Below are positions 9,854-22,579 of a DNA stretch of 64,000 nt, piece after piece. The stretch lies in assembly GCA_964016885.1 (NCBI GenBank), contig OZ024743.1, positions 14,771,709-14,835,708 on the forward strand, given 5' to 3'. The position numbers were made by a program, and so were the translations under genes. The DNA comes from Eledone cirrhosa. Its lineage: Eukaryota; Mollusca; Cephalopoda; Octopoda; Eledonidae. Numbering within the stretch: the first letter of the stretch is position 1; the number at the start of each line of letters is the position of its first letter. The notes below the pieces were generated by a model, which did no database searches, was not told the DNA's origin, and saw only the letters and a list, made by a program, of their open reading frames with translations.

Positions 9854-11890
9854 TGCTGAAATAAATAATACCTGGGACAAAGATACGGCCATTGAGGAGA
9901 TAAATGCTGACGGGCTAGGACAAGATTTGGTTGATATCCTAAACTTAGTGGTACATGAATTGAACAATGATAGTGGGAAACCTATGAACCTAAGATTTGT
10001 AGACAGGAAAAAGTTAAAAGAAACGACAGCTAAAGTAAACAAAGTCATCCCATACCTTGAGGCGAGGAGCCTTCACCAGTGCAACAATATCCTCAAAACA
10101 ACAGCAAATGCGGTGAGGAAATTACTTGTCATAAAATCGAGAGGAAACAACAAACAAGAAAGATCAGAACCTTGGTGGAAGAAACGACTGAATGGTCAAA
10201 TCAGGGAAATGAGAAATGACATTGGAAAGCTTGAGTCCCTACTGAATGGGACACTACAAAACATAGACACTAAAAATAGAATGGAAATAAAGTACAAAAC
10301 TAGGAGGAAAAAGCTAAATATTATCATAGAGGAACTGAAGCAACGCATTGTAGCAAAGAGTGCGAAAAATAGGCGATACGAGAGCAGAATCAGTCAGTAT
10401 AAACAGAACCACATGTTTTAAAAGTTAATATGGGAGCAGGATGTTAAACAAAATGACCAGGCAGTGTGAATTGAGACAGTACAAAAGGAGATCAGTGAAC
10501 AGGCACACCAACAAACTGATTTGAGTCTCACAGTTGAAACTCTTGAGGGGCAGGCCAAAAAAATAACCAACTGGAAATCCCCAGGCCCAGATGGTGTGCA
10601 GGGGTAGTGGATTAAGCATTTAACATCCCTCCACCCGAAACTAACAACCATGTTGAATGACTGCTTGATATCAGGTGAGGTACCAGAGTGGTTGACAAAA
10701 GGTACCACAGTTCTGGTAATGAAATACCGAACCAAGGGTAATGATGTTACCAACTATAGACCTACCACATGTCTGTCCGTAATGTGGAAACTGTTGACAA
10801 GCATTGTGTCTGAGGAAATCTACCATCACCTCCACATAAACAACGTGTTACCGGACGAACAGAAAATGCCAAAAGAAGTCCCGTGGTACAAAGGACCAGT
10901 TATTTATTGATAAGATGGTAATGAGGAATTGCAGGAGGAGACACACTGGTTTTGCCATGCGATGGATAGACTACAAAAAGGCATTCGACATGGTACTTCA
11001 TTCTTGGATAAACAAAATCCTAGAGATCTTCAAGGTGGCAGATAACATCAGACAGTTGTTGGGCAAAAGTATGAAGTCCTGGAAAACAGAGTTAACATCA
11101 GCTGGAGAATCCTTGGGAGACGTGAAGATCAAGAGAGGTATCTTCCAGGGAGATAGTTTGTACCCTCTGTTTTTTGTCTTTGCCCTGATCCCCCTGACCA
11201 TTATACTGCGAAAAGTGAGAGCAGGATACAAGTTGTGAAAGGGAGAGCTTACCATCAATCACCTCCTCTTCATGGACGATCTTAAACACTTCGAGAAGAG
11301 TATTTTCAGAAATGATATATGTATGCAATCTGGTAATAGAAAGTGTGGAGTCCTTGTGATGAAGAGGGTAAATTGAGAAGAAGCAACGGAATCCAGATAA
11401 AATCAGGTGAGATGATAAAGGAAATTGATACTGTAGACGGATACAAATATTTAGGTTTTCTGGAGGCTGATGACACCAAGAACAAAAAAATGAAGGAATT
11501 GATAAGACCTGAGTACATAAGGAGAGTAAAGAGCGTATTAAAATCACATATAAATAGTAGGAATGTCATAAGTGCAGTGAATTCCCGAGCTGTGTCTATT
11601 AGTAGGTACAGTGCCGGAATTCTGAAATGGAGTGTTGCTGTACAAAAAGAAGTGGATAGGAAGACTAGGAAGCTATTGACTATCTACAACATTTTCCACA
11701 AGAGGAGTAATGTCGATGGACTCTACTTAAGGAGATCTGAAGGTGGAAGATATCTTATCAGCATAGAGGACTGCGTTCAGATGGAGAAAAACAACCTACA
11801 CAAATATGTGACTGATAGTAGGGACCAATGCTCAGAATTGTACTGAAGGAGAGGACAATAGACCAGGGGATGTCCAAGGAGGAAATAATA

Positions 11891-12070
11891 GTTTCTACTT
11901 TAGGCACAAGGCCAGCAATTATCCAGTGCATTACTGGTACTTTATTTTATCGACCCCGTAAGGATGAAAGGCAAAGTCAACCTCGGCGGGATGTGAACTC
12001 AGATCGTAAAGGGACGTAACTATGCTGGAAAGCATGGCGTCCGACCCTCTACCGATACTGCCAATCCACC
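11891..12070 (-). mobile_element. tRNA-derived SINE, second insertion in copy C
   Basis: Same SINE family and orientation. The R4 sequence GAGGAAATAACA, known intact from copies A and B, is split here, with AATAA(T/C)A present on both sides as a short target-site duplication. The tRNA-like head is at the right end (CCGATACTGCCAATCCACC). Confidence 0.92.
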
Positions 12071-13475
12071 AATAACAAGGAGAAAGAGAAACATTCATGA
12101 AATATCCCTTCATAGAACCTTCTTGAGAAAACTGAATTTAGAGATCCACAGACATGGAACTGGTTGAAAAGAGGAGACCTTAAAAAGGTTACAGAAGGAA
12201 TGCTAATGGCTGCGCTAGGGCAGCCCTTCAAAACGAAGTGGCTGAAACACCATATTTACAAGGAGGAGGCTAGCCCACTGTGCAGGATCTGTGGAGAGAG
12301 AGAGGAGACTCTGGCTCACATTGTATCCGAGTGTAAACACCTAGACTCACTATAAAGGCTGGAGACATGATGTGATGGGCAGGGTGATCCACTGGCACCT
12401 ATGCAAAGTAAACAATTTACCACATTCTGAGAAGTGGTATGAGCATAAGCCAGAGTCGGTGATAGAAAACGATCCAGTGAAGTTGGTGTGGGATTTTAGG
12501 ATACAGACGGACAAGAAACTGGAACACAATAGACCTGACCTGGTGGTTTTGGACAAGGAAAATAGATCGTGCCTGATTGTGGATGTGGCCTGCCAATTCA
12601 AGAGTGCAAGAGAAGAGAGAGAAAATTAACCGATACCAGGACTTAAAGTGTGAGGTAAAAAAGATTTGGAACTGCCATGAAGTCAAATGGTCCCGATTGT
12701 CATAGGCGCACTAGGTACTATCTCAAAGAGTTTCCAAGGATGGTTAAAGAAAATTAGTCCTGCCCCGCTTTTTGGAACACTTCAAAAGGTATGCTTGCTG
12801 GGAACAGCAAGAATCCTCCAATACGTCCTGAATATATGAGGCTGCAGGTAGTGGCTTGCTATTCATTTTAACAAACTTTCCAGTTAAATAACATCAATGA
12901 CTGGGACTCAAAAAACAATAATAATAATAATAATGGTTTCTTTATTGGCCACAGGGGTTGACGCGAGGAAAAACATTAGAGACGGCACAGAAGAGTACAG
13001 GACGATACCAAGTGGGTTTTGGTCGTGTAAACATGTTATAACAAAATCGGGCTAGAAATCCAAAAAAAATTCAAACGACAAAAATTCCCCAAGAAGGGGA
13101 AAACCTCCGAGGGTCACTCGTGGTGAAAACCACACAAAAGACCACGGCCACCCTGACCACCAGGGCAAGCGCCCTTTCTGACGTTTTCCACACCTCAGTC
13201 TGCGGGCCCGTTCACTCGGACCTGACTCGCTACTTTCACCGACCTTTCAACAAACTTACTAGAACACAGCACTTGCCTCTCCACACTGATTTTCCTCTTC
13301 AAGTAAAACTTGAAAAAAGTTAATCAGGGATTGGCCGGAGAGGAAAGTGTCCGTGTTCAACCCTTACAATCTTGTCCACCACCCAATCTCTTTCGCTATG
13401 TCCACCAGGCAGATGAAAACTGCCTGCCCTTCCTCCTCTTTAAAGGAGGATGGCGGGGCTATTTGCACAATGGAC

Positions 13476-16400
13476 TCAGTCGATAACCGGATCCGGCCTA
13501 CACGCGACTGCAGCTGCGACATAGCTCCACAAGTCAGCAATCCTCGGGCACTGAACGAGTGCGTGAAGGGCGGTTACGTCGCCCTGCGCGCATCTCTGAC
13601 AGTCTCGGCTGACAGCACCTCCGTTCCTGTAGAGCTTATCCCGAACCGGCAACGCTCTCCGGTAGCACTGCCAGGCCAGGCATTTCTGGAAGTTGTCCAT
13701 AGGCCCCAGTCTGAAAGTTCTTTTGAAGAGAGCGAACAGTTGATCGTCTTCGACGACTAGAGTCTCTTCGAGAACGTCGTCTCTCTTTCCCTCCACTAGC
13801 CCTCTATAGAACGCTGAAGTGGATGTTACACCGATACTAGTACACAGCCGGTAGAGGGCGGTGAGCGCTCGGAGATATTCCAGCTTCCAAGCGCTAACCC
13901 TCGGTCTTTTCTTGATCCATGACTGCAGCTCTGTCAAGGAGATGAGCTGGGGAAAAGATTTCGCAGCCTCAGCACGTGTTTGCGTATCATCAGCCACGGC
14001 ATACCTAGTCCTCCACGCAACGGGTGTTGACAGAAAATGAATCGCCTGACCATGGGAGCACGTCCCTTCCACAAAAAGCGGAAGAGAAGGTGCTCCATTT
14101 TGGTCAGAGTTGGGCGGGGGGCAAGGTACGACGGTCAGGCGGTAGCAGATGGCGGACGCTATGTACGTATTCGCCACCTCCACCCGACCTTTCAGAGACA
14201 ATTTCCTCTCGGCCCATTTGTGGGTGAGAGAAGCCACCTTGCTCGTCGAACAAGAGACCGAGCAATTTAACCGGTCCTTCCATCCAGCGCGCCGCGACGC
14301 TGTTGTCGGACGGCATGGACCTGCCACTCCAGGTGCCGAGTGCAAGCCCACCTACTTTTCCTGGTTTATCCTTGCTCCTGTCACCGCTTCGTATTCCTTG
14401 AGAGCGGTGTCGAGCATCTGGACGTGTTTGGTGCCAACACCACCACAGTGACGCCGTGGGCGTAAGCTGAGACAGATCTGCCGATAACCCAGTTCGCGTG
14501 GGACCCCCCTCATCGTCTCCAATTTATGTAGTAAAGGCTCCAGGGCCAGTACGTACAAGAGGGACGAGAGGGCGCAAACCTGGTGGACCGAGCGCATGAT
14601 GCTGAAAGGCTGCGACAGGTGACCATTTACCCTCACAATCTACCAGATGTCGCTTTACATCGCAGCGATCCAGCCCCTAAAAACGGGCCCGAAGCCAGCC
14701 GCCTCGAGAACCGCAGCCAGTTACCTATGGTCGACCCTATCAAATGCTTTAGATTTATCCAACTTGATCAGGGCCCCACTCGTGCCAGGTTCCTTAACCA
14801 TCCTCTCTATGATGCATCGCATGAGATGGAGGTTGTCGTGGATGGGGCTGTCCGGGATGGCGCATGTCTGCGCCTCTGCCACCAGATCACTGACGATAAG
14901 CGCCGATCTCTTTGCTAACTCCATGGCCAAAATCTTAAACTATGCGTTTAGCAGAGTTATGGACCTGAAATTGTCTATAACGTCTACCTTGTTCGGGTAT
15001 TTTCTCAGCAGCGCCACCGCTCCCCGGCTCACGAAATCTGGGAATGCTCCCGTTCTGCTTCCAGTTGCAGTAGACATCTGCCAAGAGGTCGCCGACAAGT
15101 CTGGCATATACGTATAAAGCTCGTAGGGCAGAACATCCAAACCTGACGTGCTGTCAGACATCGCGCCCCGTATTTCACCTGCTGTTATCGACTTTTTGCA
15201 GCACTGCGCTGCGGTCGTCGAGAGCTGCGGAAGTCCGTCGAGGTATGCACCGAAGTCAATACTCCGATCCGGCCCGCCGTCGCTCCCGAACAATTGAGCA
15301 AAGTGCTGTTGAAAAGACGCCCACATCTGCTTGGGTTCGAGCAACATGCGCACGTTTGATTAGGCAAATACCTAATTGTGGACATGTTGCCACGTCGCGA
15401 CACCACCACCCGGGCCCATTGAACGGCTTTCGTCCCCTCGTGACTTAGGGCACACGTTCTAGCTCTGACAACGCTGTCTTCATGCTTTGCGTTGAAGAAT
15501 TGGTCGAGTGCCAATCTCGCCGCAAGCACGTCGGTTGCGATGTCTGTCCTAAACACCTCTTTTAGCCTTCTAACTAACTCTCCCTATAATCTATCACTAC
15601 TCCTTTGCTAGACCTTATCGATTCTACTCTAATAGCCCTTTTCAGGGTAAACCACCACCTGTTGTTGACAATCGCACCCGTCAACGCACACTTCACTAAT
15701 TCGCTAATCCGGTCTCTGTAAGCTTTGCGCGCCGGGAACGACGCGTTCAGCTTCCAGTAGTCGGGCCCTTGCATATGGAGTCTATCTAAGTCAACTCCAC
15801 AGATCACAAATTTGTGGTCCGTGTATCGACTACTTTAAATTGTGGGCAACCTATACTAGCCTTGTCTGTTTCCCTACAGAATACCCTATACGATCTGGAT
15901 GACCCGATGCGGTTGCCCATGTCCACATTGGTACATTCGAATACTCCAGTCTATACCTGCCAGACAGTTAAAAACGTCTGAGCAGTTTGTTGAGGCTTGT
16001 ATACCCCCCTTCCCTGTCTACTAGCCCCACATAATTCCAGCGTACATCTAAGATACCGTTCCAGTCGCCCACTAACACTAAAGAGCGGGACGTTCCAAGA
16101 AAGGTCTCTAGACGTCTGAAGAAATCTGGCCGTCCTGCCCTTGTTGGGGCGTAGATGGCTACTAGCCTGAAAGCATTCCCTTCGCTGCCGGTCACGACCA
16201 GCACCATCGACTTACCGTCAGGGTCCAGGAAGATGGCCCGTATGGCGAGATCCAAGCCTCTCCGCAATAGCACGGCACCCCCCGATCCTGGACGGCTGGG
16301 AGATGCATATACATCGTAGCCGTCGAAGATCGGTGCGAAGGCTCGTGCTTCGGAGATTCTGGTCTCGCTGATGGCCACCACATCTATGTTTACTGATCTC

Positions 16401-16480
16401 AGGTCGTTTAGCGGGTGACCCTACTTCCAAGATGACCCCAGGCCACGTACATTTATACTGCCTATTCTAAGTACGGCCAT
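13476..16480 (-). pseudogene. E2 ORF2: AP endonuclease and RT, broken
   Basis: It starts at 16480 (MAVLRIGSINVRGLGSSWK) with a stop at codon 20. The endonuclease continues at 16381-15968, with SETRIS, the IYAPTRAGRPDFFRRL block and GDWNGILD. Linker sequence is at 15807-15574 (NNRWWFTLKRA). RT pieces follow: 15353-14940 (LDVLPYELY, ITLLNA), 14930-14721 (KLDKSKAFDRVDHR) and 14636-14352 (YVLALEPLL). A frameshift falls across the YADD box. The longest piece, 14351-13476, is the C-terminal domain with a CCHC-like motif (RCAQGDVTALHALVQC). Confidence 0.8.
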
Positions 16481-16499
16481 GTTGGATGAGATACGGGGT

Positions 16500-18459
16500 A
16501 AGTGAGAAAGGAATATTACATTGATCGTGTGGGTAAGGGACAGTAGAACCATTCCTTTGGCTGGTCATGGGTGTTTCCAAGGGGATGTCTGTGTATATCC
16601 TCTTGGTAACCGACCCTCGTAAGTCTCCAACTGCGTTGGGAAATGTTTGCTAAAAAGTTTGTAATGTTCTATTGAGATTTCAATGTTGTTTATGTTTGTC
16701 GGGAGAGTTCTTGATGTTGATGGGGTATAGTATTTATTTTGTGATGTATGTATGCTGCTTTATTCGTTGTATGAGTTCTTTATTTGCCACGTTTATGGCT
16801 GTGTACGTTTTTGTGTCTCTGTTGGGTGTGTGTGTTTTTTTGTGTTTGCGATGTTGGTGTTTTTGGTGATTCTGGTAGTGGTGTGGTTGTTGTTGGTGGT
16901 GATGCTTGTGATGATGGTGGTGGTGTTGCTGCAAGCCTCCTTGCAGCCTTTACCGCTCTTTGTCTGCCTTCGCTTTTGGAGGGTGAAGCTATGGTTTTTT
17001 TTTGTTTTTTGTTTTTTGTTTTTTGTGGCAGACCGTTTCCCACTTCCCTCCCGCTTCACACTCCATGTCGGACCCCACGATGTCCGGGAGGGGCATGAGC
17101 TCCACCGATGTTGGTGGTGGTAGTGGAGCCCGCTCCAGCGATTTTACCGCCGGCGTAGCTACTGCGATGTTGGTGTTGCCGCCACTGCTGCCGCTACTTT
17201 AGTTGTCCGTGGCCTTGGTATGAATGCCACGAACGTTGCCATACTACTCATCATGGAAGGGTCTTCTGCCTCTGTTTCCTGCCCTGCTCTTGGTAGCAGT
17301 GGATCAGGCGTCGGAAGGAGGGGGCCCTCTTCTTGGATGTCTTCTGCGGGCAGAAGGCCCTCAGGTGACCCTTCTGCCTACAGAGATATTACTTTGGGCG
17401 CCTTCCCTCCACGCTTATAGGGAGATGGAGCCCTTCTTCAAGGTCTATGAGGTCTGGGATGGCCTCGATGCACTCTTGGTCAGTCTGTATTAGCATTTGC
17501 ATGACTATTCCTGAGCAGTTCTCTCTTCCCATTCTCTGTATTTGTAGTATGGTGGTCGATTCCAGCCAGTACAGACGCGGCCAGCCGAGGTATGGTCACG
17601 TCGGGCGGGACCTTGGTCACTTTGACCCTTACACTTTTCTGCCCGCAATAGAAGGTCACCAAGACTATCCCCTCACTCTTTATGGTTTCCAAAGAGTGAG
17701 ACTTCGCCTCTTGGGGGGGGGGGGCGGGCGAAAAGTACGTCTACTGTGCCCTACTTTTTGCCTCGGGTGATGTGGATTTTGCGCGCCCAGACGCACCGCA
17801 AGGCCTTTTTGATTTGAGCCTCCGTGGCTCTCTCCACCCGATGCGACATTTTGCTTACGGTGCGGTAAGTCACCGTGCGCAGTTGCTGGTCTTTGAAGAA
17901 ATCGGATGGAGGTTTCGGGGAAACTCTGTTGTCGTTTCTCGACACCCTGCTCTTGCGACCGCTATCTCCTCCTCAGTGACTAGCACTGTTTCTATATTTC
18001 GGGCCACGCCTGCGAAAGAAGTGGCACCTTTTTCAGCGGCACCATTATTGCTGACGCTACTGGTCTTGTTGTTGTTGTTGTTGCTGTTGCTACTGCTACG
18101 AACGGTGTTGTTGGTGTTGTTGCTCTTATCACAGTTGTAGTTTTGGTGCCACCGTTGTTGTTGTTTTCTGTGCAATTTGTATTGTTGCTGTTGGTGTTGT
18201 CGTTATTTACTTTCTTGTTAGTGGTGTTAATATCGTTGTTGCATTTGTTGTCTTTTTTTTCTGTTGTCTGTATTTTCGTTGACGCTGTTATTGTTGTAGT
18301 TCGTGTGGTAATTCTTTCGAAATTAGTGTTCTCAGTATTGTCTTTGTTCACGTTGTTTGTATTTGTGTCTGTCGTAACAATGTTTGTAAACCTCCTCTCA
18401 ACTTTTACGCCGTTGTCAGACGACAGCAGATATATTGCTAAGGGGCGTGGCTCAGCCAT
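16500..18459 (-). pseudogene. E2 ORF1 (Asn/Thr-rich, gag-like), broken
   Basis: It starts at about 18459 with MAEPRPLAIYLLSS, matching the start of E3 ORF1 (MAVPRPPAICLLSC). A long Asn/Thr-rich segment runs to about 18000. The shared ORF1 core is in pieces at 17945-17751 (LRTVTYRTVSKMSHRVERA) and 17692-17480 (VRVKVTKVPPDVTIPRLAAS). Low-complexity C-terminal sequence lies at 17059-16780. The G runs near 17714 and 17000 break the frame. Confidence 0.7.
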
Positions 18460-18667
18460 GTTTTTATTTTTTTTTAAACAATTTTTTTTAAAAGGTAAAA
18501 TTTTCAAATATTTGGTCCAAAAGGCCCAAATATTATACTTTCCCCTTCACAGGGCAAAGACTAAGGGCTTATATCCCTAACACAACAATAACTATTTAAC
18601 AACAAATAATTTTAACAGGCAAATAAAGCGACTTACTGGGAGCAAGCAAAAAGCGTCCGAACAGACC
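18460..18667 (-). promoter_or_regulatory. E2 5' UTR with stem-loop
   Basis: A 12-bp stem with AAAA loop lies at 18507-18534 (AATATTTGGTCC / GGCCCAAATATT, one mismatch). The outer leader, AACAGGCAAATAAAGCGACTT, is shared almost base for base with E3. Confidence 0.6.
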
Positions 18668-18685
18668 GATAATAATAATAATAAT

Positions 18686-18865
18686 TGTTTCTACTTTAGG
18701 CACAAGGCCAGCAATTACCCAGTGCATTACTGGTACTTTATTTTATCGACCTCGTAAGGATGAAAGGCAAAGTCAACCTCGGCGGGATTTGAACTCAGAT
18801 CGTAAAGAGACGTAACTATACTGGAAAGCATGGCGTCCGACCCTCTACCGATACTGCCAATCCAC
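18686..18865 (-). mobile_element. tRNA-derived SINE between E2 and E3
   Basis: A standard SINE copy lies in the AAT tract between the E2 5' end and the E3 3' end, with AATAATAAT on both sides. Its tRNA-like head is at the right. Its tail orientation matches E2 and E3. Confidence 0.92.
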
Positions 18866-19215
18866 AATAATAATGATTTCATTTATTGGCCACAAGGGAT
18901 GACATATAGGGGACAATACAAAAGACTGGGACAGTGGGGTATTACAGAAAAGTCGAGTAAACAATATGAATAACAATAACAAAGTAACAATAACAAAGTA
19001 ACAATAAAGTAACAAGAAAATAACAAGAAAAAATTCCCCAATAGAGGGGATGACCACCCAGGGTTCGCTCAGGTACCCCACCAATCCTGAACGACCCGAC
19101 GCTTCGAGAGCACCCTGGAAGGGCACCTCTCTACTTCTCAAATTTACCTACCTACAGCCGCATGACCAGAGTAGGCCCACTCACACGGGCCATTCTCGCC
19201 ACATTCACCCACCTT

Positions 19216-22200
19216 TCAGCAAATGTACTGGGGGTTGGGGGGAAGCACTTCTCTCTCCACCCTCACCTTCCTTTCCAAGTGAAAGTTGAAAAAGTTGATG
19301 AGGGATTGGCGGAAGAGAAAAGTGTCTGTCTTCAGTCCTTTCAACCTCGTCCACCATACAACCTCTTTCGCTACTGCCACAAGACAGAGGAAAATTGCCT
19401 GCCCTTCCTGGCCAAAAGAAGGCGGCGGGTCGATCTTCACTATGGACTCGGCCGATAGCCGGATCCGCTCTACACGCGACAACAGCTGTTCAACATAACT
19501 CCACAAGTCACTAATGCACGGACACTGGACGAGTGCGTGCAGAACGGTTTCGTCGCTCTGCGCGCATCTTGAGCAGGTCCGTCTGACAGCACTTCCGTGC
19601 CTGTAGCGTTTATCTCCAACCGGCAGTGCCCCCCGGTAGCACTGCCAAGCGAGAGATCTTTGGAAATTATCTCCGGTACAGACTGGTTAGTTCGACTTCG
19701 TTGACTCCCAGATCCTCTCCGAGTGCGACGTCGCACTTGCCCACCACTAATCCTCTAGAGAACTCGAGAGTGGACGTTCTACTGACCGCATTGCCCGCCT
19801 GGTAGAAGGCAGTTAGTGCCTGGCAACATTCCAGATGCCAGTCACCCAGTCTCGGTCTCTTCTTGACTTAGGACTGCAGCTCAGTCAAAGAAACGAGCTT
19901 CGGAAAGACCCCTCTGACAAACGGCGACCACACCTGTTCACCGTATAGGCAGAATATCTGGAGATGGGGCAGCATCAGCGCGTGCCTGCGTATCATTAGC
20001 CACGGCATTCCTAGCCCTCCACGTAGAGGGTGCTGGCAGCAGATGAACCGCCTCACCAGCGGAACCTGAGCTCTCCACAAGAATATTAAGAGGAGCCGCT
20101 CCAAGATGGCGAGGCGCGAACGGGGGCAAGGGACGACGGTCAGACGGTAGAAGATGACGGACGCGATGTACGCGTTCGCCACCCCCGCCCGACCTTGATG
20201 TGATAGCTTCATCCCAACCCATTTCTGGGTGAGACTGGCTACCCTGCCCGTCACCTGGTCCCAATTCTTATCCACCTGGAGGTCTGACCCTAACCAAACC
20301 CCTAGCAACTTCACCGGTCCGTCCGTCCAGCGCCTGTTGGACGGCATGCACTTGCCTCTCCAGGTGCCGAGTTGCAAGCCCACCGACTTTTCCGGGTTAA
20401 GTTTTGCTCCCGTCAACCTTTCATATTCCTCCAATAAGTTGCCGACCACCTCGATTTCTGAGGTGTCCGACACCATAACGGTGATGTCGTCCGCATAAGC
20501 CGACACAGCCTTTCCGCGTCCCGGTTCGAGCGGGATGCCCTGCAACAGCTCCAGCTTCTGCAGTAAAGGCTCGAGAGTCAATACGTACAGAAGGGAGGAG
20601 AGAGGGCACCCTTGACGGACCGATCGGGAGACTTGAAACGGTTCCGAGAGGTGGCCATTAATTTTGACCATCGAGCAGGTGCCGCTGTGCATTGCAGCGA
20701 TCCAGCTTCTGAAGACGTGGCCGAAGCCAGCCGCCTTGAGGACAGCCTCCAGGTACCGATGGTCGACCCTATCGAATGATTTCGATTGATCTAAATTGAT
20801 CAGAGCCCCACCGAAGCCAGGTTTACACGCTACCCTCTCTATGAAGTATCGCATTAGGTGGAGGTTGTCGGGTATGGACGTGGTTGGGATTGCGCAAGTT
20901 TGCGCCTCCCCAACCAAATCCTCGACGACAAGCGCCAACCTCTTCGCTAACACCCTGGCCAAAATCTTAAACTCTGTGTTGAGCAGAGTTATGGGCCTGA
21001 AATTGTCTAATGTGTCCCTCTTGTTCTTGTCTTTCCTTATCAGCATCACTACACCCCGGTTCACAGAACTGGGAATACTCCCGTTTTGCTGCCAGTTGTA
21101 GTAGAGGGCTTCGAGGACATTGGAGAACAAGTCTGGCATATTTACGTAAAGCTCGTAGCGCAGACCATCCAAACCGGGTGACTTGCGCTTCATGCAGCCG
21201 ACAAGGGCATCCTGAATCTCGGCTGAAGTAATTGGCCTTTCGCAGCGCCCAACGTCAGCCGTCGAGAGTTGCGGCAAGCCATTGAGGTAGGGACTGAAGT
21301 CCGCCACCATCTCTCACCCGCCACTTCCCCCGAACAACCGAGCAAAATGTTGGAGAAAGGCCTCACACATCCTCTTGGAATCGTTCAGCTCGTGTCTGTC
21401 TCTGTCCGTCAAAGACCGAATCGTGGTTTTCTTACCCCGCTGCGCCTCTGCCACGCGGGCCCATCGAACAGCTTTGGTTCCCTCGTTTCTCAGAGCACGC
21501 GCCTTAGCTCTAACAATGCAACTTTCGTGTTTCGCATTGAAGAAATGGTCTAATGTCATTCTCGGCGCTAGCACGTCAGTTGCAATGCCACTACAAATAG
21601 CCTCGTCTAACTTATCTACCAACTCCCTCTCCTTTCTATTTTTCTCTAACGCTACTTCTTTGCTAAACTCTATCGACATTACTCTAATCTCTCATTTGAG
21701 AGCCCCCCACCACCTATTGTTGACGACTCCCCCTGTCAACTTTTTCTTAACTAAATTGTTGACCTGGTCCCTGTAAGCCTTACGTGCCGGAAATGACATG
21801 TTTAGCTTCCAGCAACCAGGTCCTAACCTACGCGTCTTATCTAGGTCAACCATACAGATCACAACCTTGTGATCTGAATAGGCGACCGTTTCAAAACGTG
21901 GACAGTTTACATTATTTCTGTCTATTTTCCTAATGAATATCCAGTCTATATACGATCTAGATGACCCTATGCGGTTAGCCCAGGTCCACACTGGCGCATT
22001 AGGGAAATCTAGTCGGTACCTGTCAGACAGTTGGAACTGGCTGCTCAGGTTTTGAGGCTTTTTCACCCCCCGCTCCTATCGGATACTCCCACACAGTCCC
22101 AGCGTGTGTCTAAGATTCCGTTCCGGTCCCCCGCTAACAGTAATGGGCGAGACGTAACCAAAATGGCTTCCAGACGTCTAAAGAAGTCCGGCCGTCCTGC

Positions 22201-22548
22201 CCCTTTAGGAGCATAGACGTCCACCAGTCTAAAGGCACCACCTTCGTTATTGTTCACGTCCAGGACCACCAAATTTCCGTCCGGGTCCCGGAAAATCCAC
22301 TTTACCTCGAGATACAGGCATTTCCGAAACAGCACTGCCACTCCGCCTCCCATTCCCGGCCGGCTAACAGATGCAAATATCTGATAGTCATCGAAAATGG
22401 GGGCTAGTGCGCGCGTGTCGGAAATCCTGGTCTCGCTGACGGCAATTACATCCATTTCTATAGACCTGAGGTCGTTGAGCAGGTGACCCTGCTTCCAGGA
22501 CGATCCCAGGCCTCGAACATTTAAACATCCTACTCTTAATACGGCCAT
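19216..22548 (-). pseudogene. E3 ORF2: AP endonuclease, RT, C-terminal zinc motif
   Basis: The endonuclease starts MAVLRVGCLNVRGLGSSWK and shows SETRIS, VYAPKGAGRPDFFRRL, GDRNGILDTRWD, SSRSYIDWIFI and SDHKVV, the normal AP-nuclease order. There is a frameshift near 22065. After that one frame runs to 19868 with only two stops (at about 21692 and 21314). The RT segment from 21310 (480 codons) shows FRPITLLNTEFKILARVL, NLDQSKSFD at about 172-180, RQGCPLSSLLYVL and an intact YADD at about 272-275. Downstream of 19868 the C-terminal domain is frameshifted but readable to about 19216 (HALVQCPCISDLW). It nicks the target and copies element RNA there in related LINEs; this copy looks recently dead. 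Confidence 0.85.
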
Positions 22549-22579
22549 GTTGGCAGGTTAAAATGAGAGAGAGGAAGGT

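Larger units (their letters stand above)
9170..12837 (+). pseudogene. R4-like ORF, copy C, broken
   Basis: It starts MSNLNSSNNGEVETG. A Myb/SANT-like block (RSNWTKELNRTVMQCYL...GYRKRM) follows at about residues 43-80, as in other R4/Dong-type proteins, and would help in DNA binding. The frame has a stop at 9560 but stays readable through a SINE: the frame before it (ends AEINN) resumes after it (AEINNTWDKD), with AEINN doubled by the target-site duplication. A linker (WWKKRLNGQIREMRND) comes next. RT motif 1 (WKSPGPDGVQG) near 10575-10606 is followed by a stop. RT blocks lie in pieces at 10650-10910, 10915-11238 and 11343-11846; the second SINE splits the region after the RT. The CCHC and PD motifs remain at 12164-12629. 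Frameshifts and stops make it inactive. Confidence 0.85.
9076..12934 (+). mobile_element. R4/Dong-like LINE, copy C (near full length, with two SINEs)
   Basis: The most complete R4 copy. A short leader (exact start uncertain, about 9076) is followed by the ORF N-terminus at 9170, a linker, the RT, the CCHC and endonuclease region, the 3' UTR and an AAT tail (12917-12934) that touches the 3' end of E2. Two SINEs are inserted antisense at 9665-9853 and 11891-12070. Without them the element is roughly 3.5 kb. Confidence 0.85.
12935..18667 (-). mobile_element. E2: Tx1/L1-like LINE, full length
   Basis: A 5.7-kb element, sense minus, from GGTCTGTTCGGACGC at 18667 to GGCCAATAAAGAAACC at 12935. AAT tracts touch both ends (12917-12934 and 18669-18685). 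It has the same layout as E3: structured 5' UTR, Asn/Thr-rich ORF1, ORF2 with AP endonuclease and RT, and a 3' UTR of about 0.5 kb. Many frameshifts make it older than E3. Confidence 0.85.
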
